Shown one piece after another: positions 27,935-42,181 of a stretch of DNA of 64,000 nt. The position numbers were made by a program, and so were the translations under genes. The notes under the pieces are model-generated. The model saw only the letters and a list, made by a program, of their open reading frames with translations, did not search any database and had not been told where the DNA came from. The number at the start of each line of letters is the position of its first letter. The first letter of the stretch is position 1. The DNA is from Glandiceps talaboti (Eukaryota; Hemichordata; Enteropneusta; Spengelidae): NCBI RefSeq assembly GCF_964340395.1, contig NC_135549.1:25962342-26026341 (forward strand), in the 5' to 3' direction.

Positions 27935-30900
27935 GGGTTAACAGTGTAGCAGAAGGTATATCATCCTGTGATATTCAGTTAAAATTGTTTATATTTTTGC
28001 AAAAAAAATAGTAATTTTCAAAGTATTGCACCCTATATTGTTGTCAGAATTCCTTGCAATTCTAATAGTCCAGATAGCGTATTCAATTCTCGATTTTAAG
28101 ATGGCGAATCTCACCATGCCATTGTCATCATCGCCAAAGGATACAACATGACCATTGATGGTTCGCGTAGACTGTATATAATTATATTTTTTTATATTAT
28201 TTATCTCACAGCTTACATACCGTACGTACATAAGTCACGTCAGATCTAGATGTATGAATTTGATAGACGTGCATCCTTTGGCCATAATCAACGTATTTTG
28301 AGTTTTGCTATCCCCCGTATACGTGCATGAAAACAAATATCCCGTCAAAACTGCGTCAACTAGTCGACATACTGTTATCATTCCTACAGAAAAGTTCCCT
28401 TCAGCTAAGGCCTTGTAGAACTGTACCCAAGAAAACTTCAAGAACGATCATTCGAAACGATAGCCAAAATAAGAACATTTCGAGTGTAAAGAAAATCACG
28501 TTGTGTCATCTTATTTCGGTAATCATATCAAAACATTATCGCAAATGCCCGGACGAGGGAGAAATCAAGTGCTCGTCCGTCAGTTGCTTTTGCGTCGAAT
28601 TTTGATTGCAATAAACGTTAGCTAATGATCGAAACGAAACAGCTTGGAAAAGATCGAGACAAGAAAGTTTAGAACATCTTAGCCATATTTAATTTGTTAC
28701 GCGTTCATACAGTCCAAAACTCACTTGAATTTCGATGCAATATCTGAATAACCAACTTAAACAAAATCAAAAGCATCCTTTCGGAGGAAAAACAGTGTTT
28801 AGGTAATATTTCAAGGTCGTGAAATTGCTAGAAACACTCACCAATTAACTCCCTCCGTTGTTTTATCTCTAATAACTTCTATAATGTATGTAGAAGTATT
28901 GTAGTTGCCGAATGGAAACAACGGTGTTCGCTTTTCATTCGAACTCCTTTATGGAGACCCCTTAAACAGTCGATACGAAAAGCAATAAGCGACGTGATTT
29001 AATTACTAAACTAATTGACAAACATGGACATGTTACAACCAAACACGACTAGACTCCAAACGTATAGTTAGCATAAAAATGTATTTTTAATGTATTGTTG
29101 GTTTTGTGCTACAAATATTCATTACTTGGTAAACAAAGTACATATCATATATTTTATGGTATATATCAAAAATATTTCCTGGCAGTCCTCTATTCAGTTT
29201 ACGAAGACGTGACAACGAAACTTGTACAGTGCACGCTGATGGTGCTGTGAGAACTACGAAGATGATTGTATACAACACCATCGCGTACTTTCAGTTAACA
29301 TTACAACAAAAGAAAATCTAAAAGAAAATCGACAAATTTCCTGGACGACCGTATTAGAGCTGATAAATTGACCAAAGCAGTCTTGACCACTGCTAGTCAC
29401 AAACAGTGTTGAAGTCTGCTCCAGACATTTCGAGAACGATTTACTTGTCCATTCCGACGCAATAGATATCCTGTGAATGGGAAAACAAAATATCATTATT
29501 TTTAACAACGCTTTCACGATGATGATTTCCTAAAATATGGTTGTTACAAATCTTTGGAAACTAAACATTTTTTGGAATACATTCAATAATAAGCAGGTGA
29601 AAATCTGAATTAAATCTTCGCTATTAAATTTATCAATTAGACATGTTCCATTTCGTCGCTCGTTTCACATTTATTTTTAGATCAGCCGATGTGTGGAAAT
29701 AACGAGCCGTTGGCTAGACACAGTGCCCTAAAAAATTATACATATACAAGCCTTAATTTCTGTCATAAAGATTTGATAACTAAAATCAAATCGAAATGAG
29801 ATGAAAGTATACTACAAGTCGATCATACTTATTGATACTATGACCATTTTTACTACAAACGAGTTTCGCACTTTTCAGCAACAAAGATGACTCTCGTAGA
29901 GTCTACGAATTAGCGAAACATGTCTTCAAATTCATAGGGACATCGAATACGCCATTAGGCTACACTGGCAGGGTTCACGACAGTCTACACCACGGTGACT
30001 ACCGGGGATGTTGAGACCACGACGGTTGTTGTTGCGTACGTTGCACGCTATACATGGCAAAAGTAGAACCACTGATGTCTTACTTGATACAGTGTGAATT
30101 CTATCTATTGCCAAATACAGAGAACAACCCAAGAATAGACGGGCTCTAGTCTGACAGAGTGAAGCAATCGTTCGTTGCCATTTTCAGTGCACGCTAGCAG
30201 AAACATCGAGCTCAATATCAGTCAATTTTTGACACCAAAAATGTACATAGAGAACGGCACACGTAATTTATATCGGACAAATTCAACAACTATTGGTGGA
30301 GTTGACAGAAGTGTTCGTTCTCCCATCCACAGAAACTTGTCTCGACATTTCCGATATCAACGACATTTTATGTCAGAAAAAAAATACTCCAAAAAAACCA
30401 GACATCCAAAAGAGCGGAAAAAAGTAATCATGCACAGAAATGAGAAACAAAATAAACCAAATTAATGTGAGCGAAGAATAATTATAAGAACGAATACTTG
30501 CTCAGACACACGTCGGGTGGATTGCTCGCTCCAAAAGAGAAAATGTCCCACCGTTCTGCAACACTGAGAGAAACGTACATGGACGCCAAGATAGACAATA
30601 AGTCTATGATGACAGTGTGATAAGACTAGTGATTTACTAGCGATGACGTCCTGATTTTTTTCTAGCCTATTATGATTTCTCTAAACCAAACTCGGAGAAA
30701 AAGTGAAACTACCCGGATGTGAGTATATGATCGCGCCCTCCTTGCCACTAGCATACTTTCGCTGACTGAAAAGAACAGCAAAATGTGCTAGTGCCAAAGA
30801 GGGAGGGACCTTGAACTTTAGTAAGAGAAAAAGACACTGGTTTTTGTCTGTGTGTTTGCTATAATGTCGACCATTAAGATGAACACAGATAATAGCCAGC

Positions 30901-33900
30901 TACACACATATCATAATAGCATGGTCAGAGATTACTATTATAATGAATGGGGATAATACATTGCACTTTAAGAAAAAAACGGACACAAGTTCTTTATTGA
31001 CTCTTATCCATACAATTATTTCTGGCTTTAGAAAAACAACACCGAGCCATAGGAAAATAGAGTCTTCCAGAATATGTCTGACTCGGATCTTCTTTGATAA
31101 CAGAATAAGGATAGTCAAGACTTCAGTAATGCACGTGCACAGGCAAGCGAAATTATAGTGGCGGATGCAGGCAAGGGATGCAAGCTCTTAGCTTTGTGCA
31201 TAGCACCATAAAAGCCACTGAGTAGTTGAACTCTCAGACAGTGAATTCTATAGTGCCATATACAATGCGAAGCAGAAGCAAAAAAGGGGGTAAAAGCAGC
31301 GGGTGTTTGCGTAGCTTCTAAATCGGCAGGGTTGGGTGTTATCATTGAGCTGGATTTGAGTATAGGTGTTGAGATGAGGTCTGCATTTATTTCCAAGTGC
31401 GGTGGTACAAACACGGGAGCTAATCCCAGATAGGACATGAACAATGCTACTACTGATGCAGGAAAGAATATTTCTTTGGACATTTATGTTTCAGAGAGTT
31501 AAAAAAAAACCTTAGAGATGTTACAGAGAGTCTAGCAAAAAAAAAGCTATGGGAAAGCGATAAACTTTACATAGGTGACTTCAGTGTGCATAACAAAAGT
31601 CTTACCCTCAGAATGAGAATATCGTTGACAAAACAATCATCACTTTAGAAATAGGCTAGTTGGACGAGACATGACACATCTACGTGATTTCTTCGTCAAT
31701 CATCGCTTGGCAACCAAGGTTCTTCTCCTGGGTAATATATAAAGAATTCTTCTTACTGTCGATAATGCCATCACGTCTGTACTTGATAGATGGTCTGAAA
31801 AAAACACAATAAATAAATACTTGTAAACAGAAAAATCTTGGACTGAAAATTTTCATTACCGATCGATTGATGAATCCGCGTCTGGTAATACTCAATAATC
31901 ACAATCAATTACCCAGCTGTATTTTATTTTTTCATTTTTTTCCCTTGAAATCTGCTCTTTCGTTTCTTAATTCTTTCATTGCATTTATCTTTTCGCCAAC
32001 AGCGTGGATATAATCTAAAGGGCACTGAACTTCAATATTGAATATTGCCCATTGGCGTGGTACGACATCCCAAATCAGTGGACGCTAATGAGATTGTTGT
32101 GTTCGTAGGTAATTAGCGAACATACAGAAGATGTGCCCTAAATTCGTAAGCAATCTAACGATTCAATTAATAACGTGGTTTAAATCAACGTTAACGTTAA
32201 CCAAAGCTACAAATGTGCTCTGTGGAGTATGAACAGTACAGGTTTTTTTTTTAAAGTTGAGATGTACTACAAGAGTAGTCGGGAACCCTATTCCCATTTC
32301 AAGATACAATAGTGTCGTTTACACAGAGAGGTCGTTGGCATTAAAGTAATTTCAAGAGATGTAAAACACAAAATACGTAAAATGACAATTCTCATGTTTG
32401 TTTGTTTGTTGTTGGTTTTTTTGGGGGGGTTTATTTTGATAATCTTATAAATTGGATATACCCCCCCCCCCCGTGAGCAATACTTACTTTTAATTTGATA
32501 CAATATCGCACTAGAGGGGATTAATGCGAAAAAAATATGGTGCAGACTATCGAAACCATACATTACAAGAAACGAAAGACTTTATAGACTGAATAACGAG
32601 TGAAATCCCTTATTGCATCCCCCTCTCTATATCTTTATATGCTCCATTTGTGTTTTGTTCTCTTTGTTTGATATGTCCCACTGTCTCCTTACATCGCTTT
32701 TCCTACTTAGATGGGAAGATCTAGCCAAAACTACACACTCTATTGATAAACCGAGTACTTGGCAATGTTAATGTGAGGTGTACCGTTGATACCTTTCATT
32801 AGCGGATGATAGCTCGACTTCCGTAGGCATAAACATCTCTCAGCGGACAGGGGGTGTCATCGCAGACACCACTCATCTAGAAACTCAGATTTGGATGTTT
32901 GACGGGATGTCATCGATTCCCCTTTGACGCGCAAACAGGTTGGAAATGTACCATTGTTTCGTATACCTACATAGCATAAATACAGCTAAAACCGACAGAT
33001 TGCTTTGTCATACTTGGTTGTGCAGTTGAAAAATCATCCCAACTGGCATCAATCTCCAGTTAAGTAAATTCAAGACGGATAAACGATGAAAGTCAGCCAG
33101 AATCAAGCCTACGAGCTTCTCTTTCAATGAGGCGTCCACCCCTTGGGAGTAATTTACTTTATTTCACTTGGGCCAACACTAAAAAATCGATAAAAAACAC
33201 GTTTACGTTTAGCCCGTCGACCCAAACCAAGTAATTTCCATTGTAATTTCAACTGTCTGCGATTTTTCAATTCCGTTCTTTTCCTACGATAAGCTTCCGA
33301 ATGAGAACAATTAATCTTTCCTTTCTGACAGTTTTGTTTTTCTATATTTATTCCTGGCAAATACCCAGGGGAGTATTTCCAAGGCCGGCAGACAAAATGA
33401 TCACGTTACTAACGTTATGTTTTTTCCCCCCACATTTATGATAATATGTTGTTTCTTGAAAGAATATTTCAGTGAATAGTCCTCTAATGAATTTTTAAAC
33501 AAAACAAACATATAGGTACATATGGAAATGCGTGTACACAAGTAAATTTAGTTCATACCAGGACCACTTTCATATAAATGAAGTTGGTCATCCATACCAT
33601 CATATTAAATGACTTTAAAACATTAGGAAATGAATGTAATTAAATCGAATCTAGATTGATTAATTTTATGTTATTATTACTGTTAATTAAATATGAAAAT
33701 ATTTCAAGTACGTGTATTGTAGGTTCATATCGTGTGTGTGTGTGTATATATATATAGAGCACTATGTCCGCCATATTTCTAACTCATAAATATTCATCAC
33801 CCGTAATCAAAATACAGAGGAAAGTAGATCAAGCGAATGACCGGGTAACAGACGCTTCGAAGTCCTACTATACGTCTTGCCTCGAAATAAGAAGACTCCC

Positions 33901-36096
33901 ACAACGCCTTCCCATAAAAACAATTAAAGTTGTCTTTGGGCACCGTGTAATGTCGATATCAGTTGTCGACTGTATCCGTATACATAGCATCACAGGTGAA
34001 CATATTGCTTTGTAACGCCATTAATGAGTCTCCAGGGAGAAGAAGATTAGTCAAGTTCAAGATCGCCATTGACATTTTCAGTGAAGTAGTTTCCCTGTGA
34101 TTAAAATCATCTTCTTCTTGTTTTGTTAGTATTCCATAATCTTGTGATAAACGCAGAATGACGACTTTAATAGTTCTCAAGATCTCTAAACGCGTCGCTT
34201 CATTAAAAATTCATAAATTTGAGCCATAGGGTAAATATACGACTTTTGGTCGAGCGTTCCATTTTGTCAATGCTTGGGGCGGGACCAAATCTTTCTCTAA
34301 AATCACATAACACATAACATATGACACATTCCAACTCTCACTGTGCTTGTATATCTGTATATACTTCTTGGGATTTCATTCTTGTTATTTCTGGCTTTCT
34401 TCAGACAATCCGTGTGATCAATATCTCCTCTAACTCTTAACAACTCCTCTGATTTCATCTCCGCCTGTCACTTTTAAGATAAATGTGACTCCTGGGCTTT
34501 GGTCGCCATAGCAATAAAAATATGCACGCAACCTTCGACTGGAAGCAGGCAATATTGTTGAGGTTGAGATAAGACGGGTGGCGCGACGTATGACGTATTA
34601 CGGGTGACCCGCACGAGATTGACTCTCTTAAAGGGTCATTTACAATTGAAATTGCTCAATGGGTGATGTACAATAATCGTTCTTCAATGAAACTAAATGA
34701 ATGGTTTTAAAATATTCATTTCCTGGGATTTCACTTGCCGGTCCTTCGTCATTCAGGGACCATCTCTGTGCCTGTTCAGCGAAGCAGTACCCTTTAAGCG
34801 TCCGGACAAGCCTGCCTAAAGGTTTTGTGACAGTAAAGCATACACAACTTTTGACATGAGCAGTGCAGATTATTGTCGTAATCCAAGTACAAGTTATACA
34901 AAATATCATGAACTAAGTTTCCTAAACAGAAATAAATTAATGTCAAAGTACATGTAATTTCTAGTTTTTAAAAATCATTCATACTCCACCAACGAATTCC
35001 ATAGTCAAGATAGAATCTCACTAGCGATTGAACGATTTATTTGCTGATAACCTCAACCTGTCCAACTCATACTGAGTAGAACTGTTCAAATAGGTGCATT
35101 TGGATGTTGAATATTCCTGAGCAGGATGATTTTCTTAAAACTTTTATGAAAGAATGGCGCCATGTTTCTTTATCGACAGGACAGCAGCTGGGTTACCCGA
35201 TTTTCGTTGTAGTTTCATGACATTTATTTGGCGCGTGTATCTATCATAGGTATGCATGAATGCACTTTGTCTTACTCTCTCAGAGTATCACGACGTCGAC
35301 GCTATCATCGTGTACGTGTACCTACGTGTACTTCTGCAGGTGAAGTAATTGGTTGACTTCGCCATCTTTTATTGATGTGAAATTGTTAAAAATTACCACA
35401 ATCGCAATCCTTGTTTAAGTTGACGTGGTTTTTTTTTGGTAAGAATTATTACCTTTCGAGGCACGACACGAGTCGCAATACTTTTCTTAATAGTTTCGAA
35501 AACCGGAAACGGTGATGTAGTAAATTGTTCAGTGGGAAATGGCGTAGAGATTTGTATGAGCAGGTGAAATCGATCATTCTCCCTCTCTATTCATTCGTCA
35601 TGCTGGGCAATTCTGTTCATTTCATTTTCCCCCCATTTTTCTCACAAATATTGGACTCTAGACTGCAGAGCCTCTTAATGCCATTAAAATAACCAATTAC
35701 GCATTAGATTATTAGAACGTTTGTCCTAGACTTGATGTCGTCTTAATAGTATAATCTCATTTTTCAAACAAGAAAGTAAATTTTGGCTTAAAGTTGTGAC
35801 AGGACTGATGGCAAGTTTTCGGTCATATAGGGAAAGCGTACGCGGACACGTCGGAAACGGTCGTCTGCTCTTAGTAGCAGTCTCCCACTGGGGACCAGTT
35901 CGATTTATTTCAAGCTGTAAGGTTATTTTAATTTTGCGTACCCTAAAGGTGTTCACTAGACGTCAGCCATTTGAGCGAGCAATTCCGAAAGTCTAGTCTA
36001 ATATTTTAGATTCAATTTATCAGAGTTCAGTTCATGAAGTCACCGAATTGCCCACAGAAAAATAAAATCGCAAGTAGAAAACTGCCACACAAACAC
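27935..36096. other. Gene-free stretch
   Basis: About 8 kb of AT-rich DNA. Apart from one open frame listed separately (31115-31483, minus), it shows only short random frames. C-run and G-run at 32423-32429 and 32461-32472; short GT/TA run near 33735-33757. Confidence 0.5.
31115..31483 (-). CDS. Unassigned 122-codon ORF (doubtful)
   Basis: Open on the minus strand, starting M-S-K-E-I-F-F-P-A-S. Composition is balanced (many A, P, S and L) and not simple-sequence, and its GC is slightly higher than the surroundings. The plus strand is also open over part of the same segment, with a run of A/G/V-rich codons near 31270-31420. This could equally mean a decayed coding fragment on the plus strand interrupted by stops. 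No family recognised, and no splice structure established. Confidence 0.15.
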   Translation of the reverse strand: MSKEIFFPASVVALFMSYLGLAPVFVPPHLEINADLISTPILKSSSMITPNPADLEATQTPAAFTPFFASASHCIWHYRIHCLRVQLLSGFYGAMHKAKSLHPLPASATIISLACARALLKS

Positions 36097-36301
36097 CTTA
36101 AAATATTGTGGTGGTGTAGGGGGGGGGGGGGGGTCATTCATTCTGTATATAATGAATTAAAACAAGCATCGTGTATAACCTACATTTTATTAAAAATGAA
36201 AATTACTGCGGTACAAGACAGTCAAATACCTTAAAATATTCGGGAAGGGGGAAGGGGGCATTCTCTATACCTTGAATTAAAATAAGCATCCTATTACCTC
36301 A
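36097..36301. repeat. Tandem duplication of a ~75-bp unit (two copies ~130 bp apart)
   Basis: Both copies (36097-36178 and 36229-36301) read CCTTAAAATATT, then a G-run, ATTC, CT-TATA, TGAATTAAAA, AAGCATC and a final ACC. The G-run length differs between copies. The spacer between them is unrelated. Confidence 0.85.
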
Positions 36302-39300
36302 AAACGTTGCCATATTATTAATTTCAATGTTTTGTTTATTTTGTCTTGCAGTTGATAGTGGTTATTTATATTTGCAAACAATGTGACAAAAACAAGTTTA
36401 AAATAGCCATTTTTAAAACTTAGACTATCAGCATAACGGTGATGGCTTTGACTTATTCTGACTCGCCCCTGTTTTGACGTGACTTGTTCAACTTTATATT
36501 GATTGACCTCACTTCTTCTCTATAAATATTTTAAACAGTTACATCTACCCCTTCACTGAACTATTAAAATGTTTTTCGTATAAATATCTCTCCTATTGAT
36601 TACACCCGCTTGAAGTTTAAATTATTTGATCTTTTGCAAATGTCGAGATTGCATTCTGATTCCATAACCCTTGTAAGTTCCTAGCTACATTCTGTATTCT
36701 TGTGCCTCAGTCAGCCAGTCAGTCACTGCTCAGCTCAATATACGAACTTTTGCAAAACACTACAGAAGCGTCTGAAATGATCGAAAACTAGTATTTGAAC
36801 AAGTACTTGACATTCCTGACTAGGGACATTGAGGAAAGCAATGTGATTGTTAAAACAATACACGTATCGTATACTTGACACAGAACATTGTGAGGAATAG
36901 TAAATGGGAGATGGGCAGTGCTCGACTGACCTTGTCGCTAATCGTGTTGCCTTGGTAACACAATAAATCTGGTTTAGTCTCTCATATTGCTATTCTTTTC
37001 TAAATATACCTATTTGTGGTGGTAAAGGTCATATTCTTTGATTTCTAGAGTAAAGTTTAAAGGGAAGAGTTTCCATTGACTCAGATAATAGGTTAAGTAG
37101 CAATATTACGAAATTTAATTTTCTAATATACCCGACTTTTTTTCCAGTAATATGGAATTAAATAATTATTGGATGTCAAAGAGCCCTGTATAGTAAGTGT
37201 TTAATCTCCCTCTAACAAGAGACTTGGCGTTTTCTGTGTCTCCCAAATCGTGATTCGAATTTTTTTTTTCAAGAATGACGTTGTTTCACTAGGCAAACAG
37301 ACATCACTTCAAATACAGGCTGGGTCCATGCATATGGTTGAGAACAGGTGTTTGTTGCATCTTTCTTGTTCGATAACTAATGCAGTATCACGGGATAATT
37401 TAATACGTTCGGACAAGAGCAGATGTGTTAAATGCACGTGGAAACGTAAAAAGGGTAAGATGGTTAAATATATAAAGCAGAGAAAGGGCCATTCATCGTC
37501 GTGATGTATGATGAAGAAGCGTTCACTCGACATTTCAAATATACGATGGTGGGTTCTGAAAGCTTAAAAATATTAAGATTTACAGGTAATATAATGTCCT
37601 GATGTTGAATTTACATTTCCAAAGTTGTCAGATTTAAACGTTATTTGGAGAAAATATAATAAATCGAAATACTGGAGGAAAGATTTCAAGTTTATACACA
37701 CATTTAAAGAAATACGATTGTGGGGAAAAAAAGGAAGATACATGGAGTCACAGACGAGTAATTTACTTGAATTGTCTGTGATGGAGTCGTGCACAGATCT
37801 TTCCTCATCTGTTTCTGAAGAGTAAATACATAACGAATTATCTCAAGACTGTGAATCACCTGAAATTATTTCAATTACTTGAACTTGAAAATCACAATAC
37901 AGTACTTGACTAGATAGAGAAATACTGTAATCCTGTACAACAATGTCTGAAGTACTTTTTAAAGTATATATATATACTAGTAATTAACACAATCAAGTGG
38001 TACTTAGCAATATTCGTCAGGGTTCCCGCTCTATTTGACATTGACCCATGTCAGCCATCTTCCTGCGTCATCCGTCTCTTTAAAATTATCATGCTGAGTG
38101 CGAAGTTACCGGTAATAAGCGGCCAGTCATCCACCGTCCCAAGCATACACAATGAAGCTTGGTCAAATTAGAACAGTCACGTGTTTAGAATCCCGTCAGG
38201 TGACTCGACCGATAGGGCGCTGTTTGGGGGATCGTCATGGAAACTGAACAGCTGTATTGGTTATTTTTGATCTGGCTATCAGTACTTCTTGATCATGCAT
38301 GTCAGAATGTTTTAAGTTAACATGTAAACTTTCAATATACCCTTTTCTGTGTATCCTTATCACGACAAACACTCACGTAGCTGAACGTCAAGGACACGCA
38401 ATTGAACCACAGTCCCGAGTGAGCTGCAGTAAATCCAGATCTGATGTATGAATTTGTTATTTAGCGTAGCGAGGCGTTATTATCTTGTCATGGCTGTCTA
38501 TCTAACCTTACCTAGAGACAGTTACAATTACCTGCATATACGTGTTCTTTCCACTAGGTTCCACGCGTCACATCTCAACCATTCATCAATTGCACATCCG
38601 TTATATGTTTTTTAGTAATGTAACTGGCGCAATCTAAGCCCAATTGAATCTATCCATTCATCTCTCGTTGAGTCTCTATAAATTGCGGCCCATCTCTGAC
38701 AAAAGCAAACACAAATATCCCCCAATGGATTGTTTTCCTTCGAGATGAAAACTCGTGAAATACCAATACAAAACTGTCGTAGTATATTTACCTGTGGCGT
38801 GGCCGGCGTAGAGTGTTATATAGGAGACATTCATGTAGTGAAACTATGGAACAGAAGCTACAACATCGAATTGATGAATAAAATGCCCAAGTACATGAAC
38901 ACTGATTTCTCTCCTTGTGGAGCAAATTTACGAGGTCAGGGCAAGGTAATGAGCTTACTGCATTCCATATACGTGACTTAAAAGACAATGGTTGCCATAC
39001 CGACAACCCCTCCCTCCCTTTCACCCTTACTATCTATTCCGTCCGTTATAATACCTTTCTGCAAAGATTCTGCAAAGTATGAAAAACAAACATTAAAGAC
39101 ATTTTAAAATTATGGAATTTGAATCACACTATTCAGACAGACATTGAGTGAGACACAATACCGTCTCCACATTCCTTGAAATGACGAGAGAGAGAAAGAC
39201 TCGGAAACAGAACCGTTAAAAACGTTGAAAGCTATCATGATGTTAATATGTACTTGATGTAAAAGACAATTTACCTTGACATCGACAAACATTAATAAAC

Positions 39301-39937
39301 ACAAAATTATGGGAATAGACGCAGGCATATCCATTTTTATTTTATCGTGAACTAATAAATCACACATAATATAATATATATCCCGAGGCCAAAGAGAAGC
39401 TAATTGGCAAACGAATATGCATATCTATAAATAGCTTCACAATTAAAAGCTAGGAAACCTTGGTATGAATTTATCCACTAAGATATTTCTATCTGTTATG
39501 TTATTTGTCACTTGGGTATCAGTTTATATATAATTGTGCAAGTCCACAGACTATAGACCGATAACGATACACGTACACTACTCTATCGTAGACATATCTA
39601 CTTATCTAAGTGTATAGATTTCTGTGACTGCTGGGATTACTTTACAATACCCACATTAAAACACATAGATACCACAAACGTAGGTTCTCCAATCTTGCCG
39701 TATTGGCTGAATTTGATGCCCATGATACATTTGTCTGACATCATTTGAACATTCTGAATTGTGTTTCACATATGTCTCTTTCCTGTCTTTACATGAACTG
39801 ATTTAGAATCCAACAATGCCACGAGGTTATACGACAGTTTTCTTGCCTTTCCATTAAAATATTGAAATGTGTCTCAACTTCATCTCTCTGACAGAACATC
39901 CACAGAAACATCCACAGACACAGGCACAGGCACAGAC

Positions 39938-39972
<35 letters not shown>
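39938..39972. repeat. (GACA)n microsatellite
   Basis: About nine GACA units following a diverged CACAGACA/CACAGG array. Confidence 0.93.
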
Positions 39973-40463
39973 CAAAGACACCCCAGAAAAACGGTCTTCC
40001 TACATAGTATTTGTGCTGTGTCCCGTCTGTTTTTGTCCCCATCTTTACACCTGGCCCCTTCTTTCTCTTTGAAACTCGTATACACACACTATAATACATC
40101 GAAACAAGTAAGCTGTATACCATTTCTTCGGGAAGTAGACATACGACTTATTCAAGTATGGGTGGCATACATGTACACCCCCCTTTCGTCTTTTTTTGAC
40201 GAGAGAAATCAATTATCACATACATATTCTGACTATAGATAATGTTCTGAGAATTGATTTGCCTTATTGAATTCTATATCACAATCTAGAATGACAGTAC
40301 TCTTCTTAATTTCCTTTTTTTTTAAAAAAATTGCAATTTTAAAGTTATCAGATATGCAGTCATTTTAATGATAGAACTATAATACGTACACGATATCGAT
40401 TGGAGCTATTGTAGTGGCGAATAAAACCATAATGCTCACATTATTATTATTATTGTTATTAAT

Positions 40464-40465
<2 letters not shown>

Positions 40466-40545
<80 letters not shown>
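40466..40545. repeat. (TA)n microsatellite
   Basis: About 80 bp of pure TA, preceded by a short ATT array (40441-40460). Confidence 0.96.
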
Positions 40546-40547
<2 letters not shown>

Positions 40548-42030
40548 TTTATTATAATACAACACGAAGCTGATGACCGAAATCTTAACCGATGATGACA
40601 CATAAATGACATACCCAGTGGTTGGATGGCATGGTGCAACCAAATTTCGAACTCCTGTCGAACAAACCGGAAGATGTATCTTTCTCCACTGTGGCAAATT
40701 TTCTATTTTTACTATGCTCTTACTGGCTGTGTGTTTATGCAAATATATTGCGCCTCTAAAAATGAAGAAAACAACTTACCAACTCGACGCCGATGACGCA
40801 AAATGCCGAAGAAATAAACAAATATAACAAAAGGAACAAGAAGTGGGTCCTTTTTTTCAATAATTGCTCGGGAACTATAATACGAAGATATGCCTCATCT
40901 TAGGTACAAGGTGCTGGACATACAACTGACCGCAGCAAATACAGTCAGTTCTGTCCATCGACACACATACACACGTCGGCTACCGATGACACTGTCTTGT
41001 TGACTCACATCCGCCCTTGTACGTGTCAGCAAACGTTAACTAACATATGGCAAGCATCCCACTCAACCGAATTGAAAGGGAATGCACAATCGACGAATTC
41101 GACTGACGGTTTCTCTTTTTCTTCAAATTTTGTCGACGGATTCCTAATTTTAGCATTTATTTTTGCTAAAACATCGCTTCTTGTGACCAAAATCTAGTGT
41201 GTATATATTAAACACATACACAAACTTCCCCGAGCAATATTTCCTATGTAATCCGAACCACGTTCGTAAGACAGCGGCGTTTGTGAGGGAAGTGACTCGG
41301 AGGAAGTCACTCATCCGGGTGCATTTCAATATTATCTACAATGAATTATTCGTCGACTGTTTATTAGCACATTTGGTGACCTTAAAAACATCATGAAATA
41401 TGGTTTTTATCTCTAATGATATTTTACGACCATTTAAATATTCGAAAAACGGCTGTCAAACCAGGCCCTGCTGCTGAAAATAGAATGCCATAATCGTCCT
41501 TACAGTGGCATATATCACACCTCGAGCTATCCGCAATCGTCTGTGGTATTCCTTTCAACCACAACTATTAATATCTGCGATTTTATACAGTGATGTTCTA
41601 GATACCCCCCCCCCCCCCACTCATCCGCCTTCTTTTATTTTAAACCAGGTGTTAATATGAGATGATCACCAGGGACCAAGCTTAACATAAACAATATTTT
41701 GTCAAAAAATTTATCCTCTTTAATATAGTAGAAAGCGTCTGGACCTGTCTTTTCACACCTGTTCAAACGATAACAGATTCATACCCAAAGAAGTCTGTTG
41801 CACTCTCCAAATGTATACATAAAGTGCACACTATTAATCTATCGAAATTACGAGCTCATGTCACCTTCCAATATTGTATTCATTTTTCAACCAATTGTGC
41901 AAGCAATTATCAACAACAGGTGACCTCAGAAGTACCAAAATCAACAACACATTGTGAGTGTACATACATAGAACTGTATGGTTTACGATATTTTATATAT
42001 AATGATACATAGTAACATGTTTCTGGCAAT

Positions 42031-42181
<151 letters not shown>

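Noticed and set aside
37625-37825. 66-codon ORF with acidic serine-rich end, considered as a terminal exon
   Set aside because: No acceptor with a good pyrimidine tract at its start and no family similarity.
40570-40590. Hammerhead-like CTGATGACCGAAATC
   Set aside because: CTGATGA and GAAA are adjacent with no room for stem II, so no ribozyme fold is possible.
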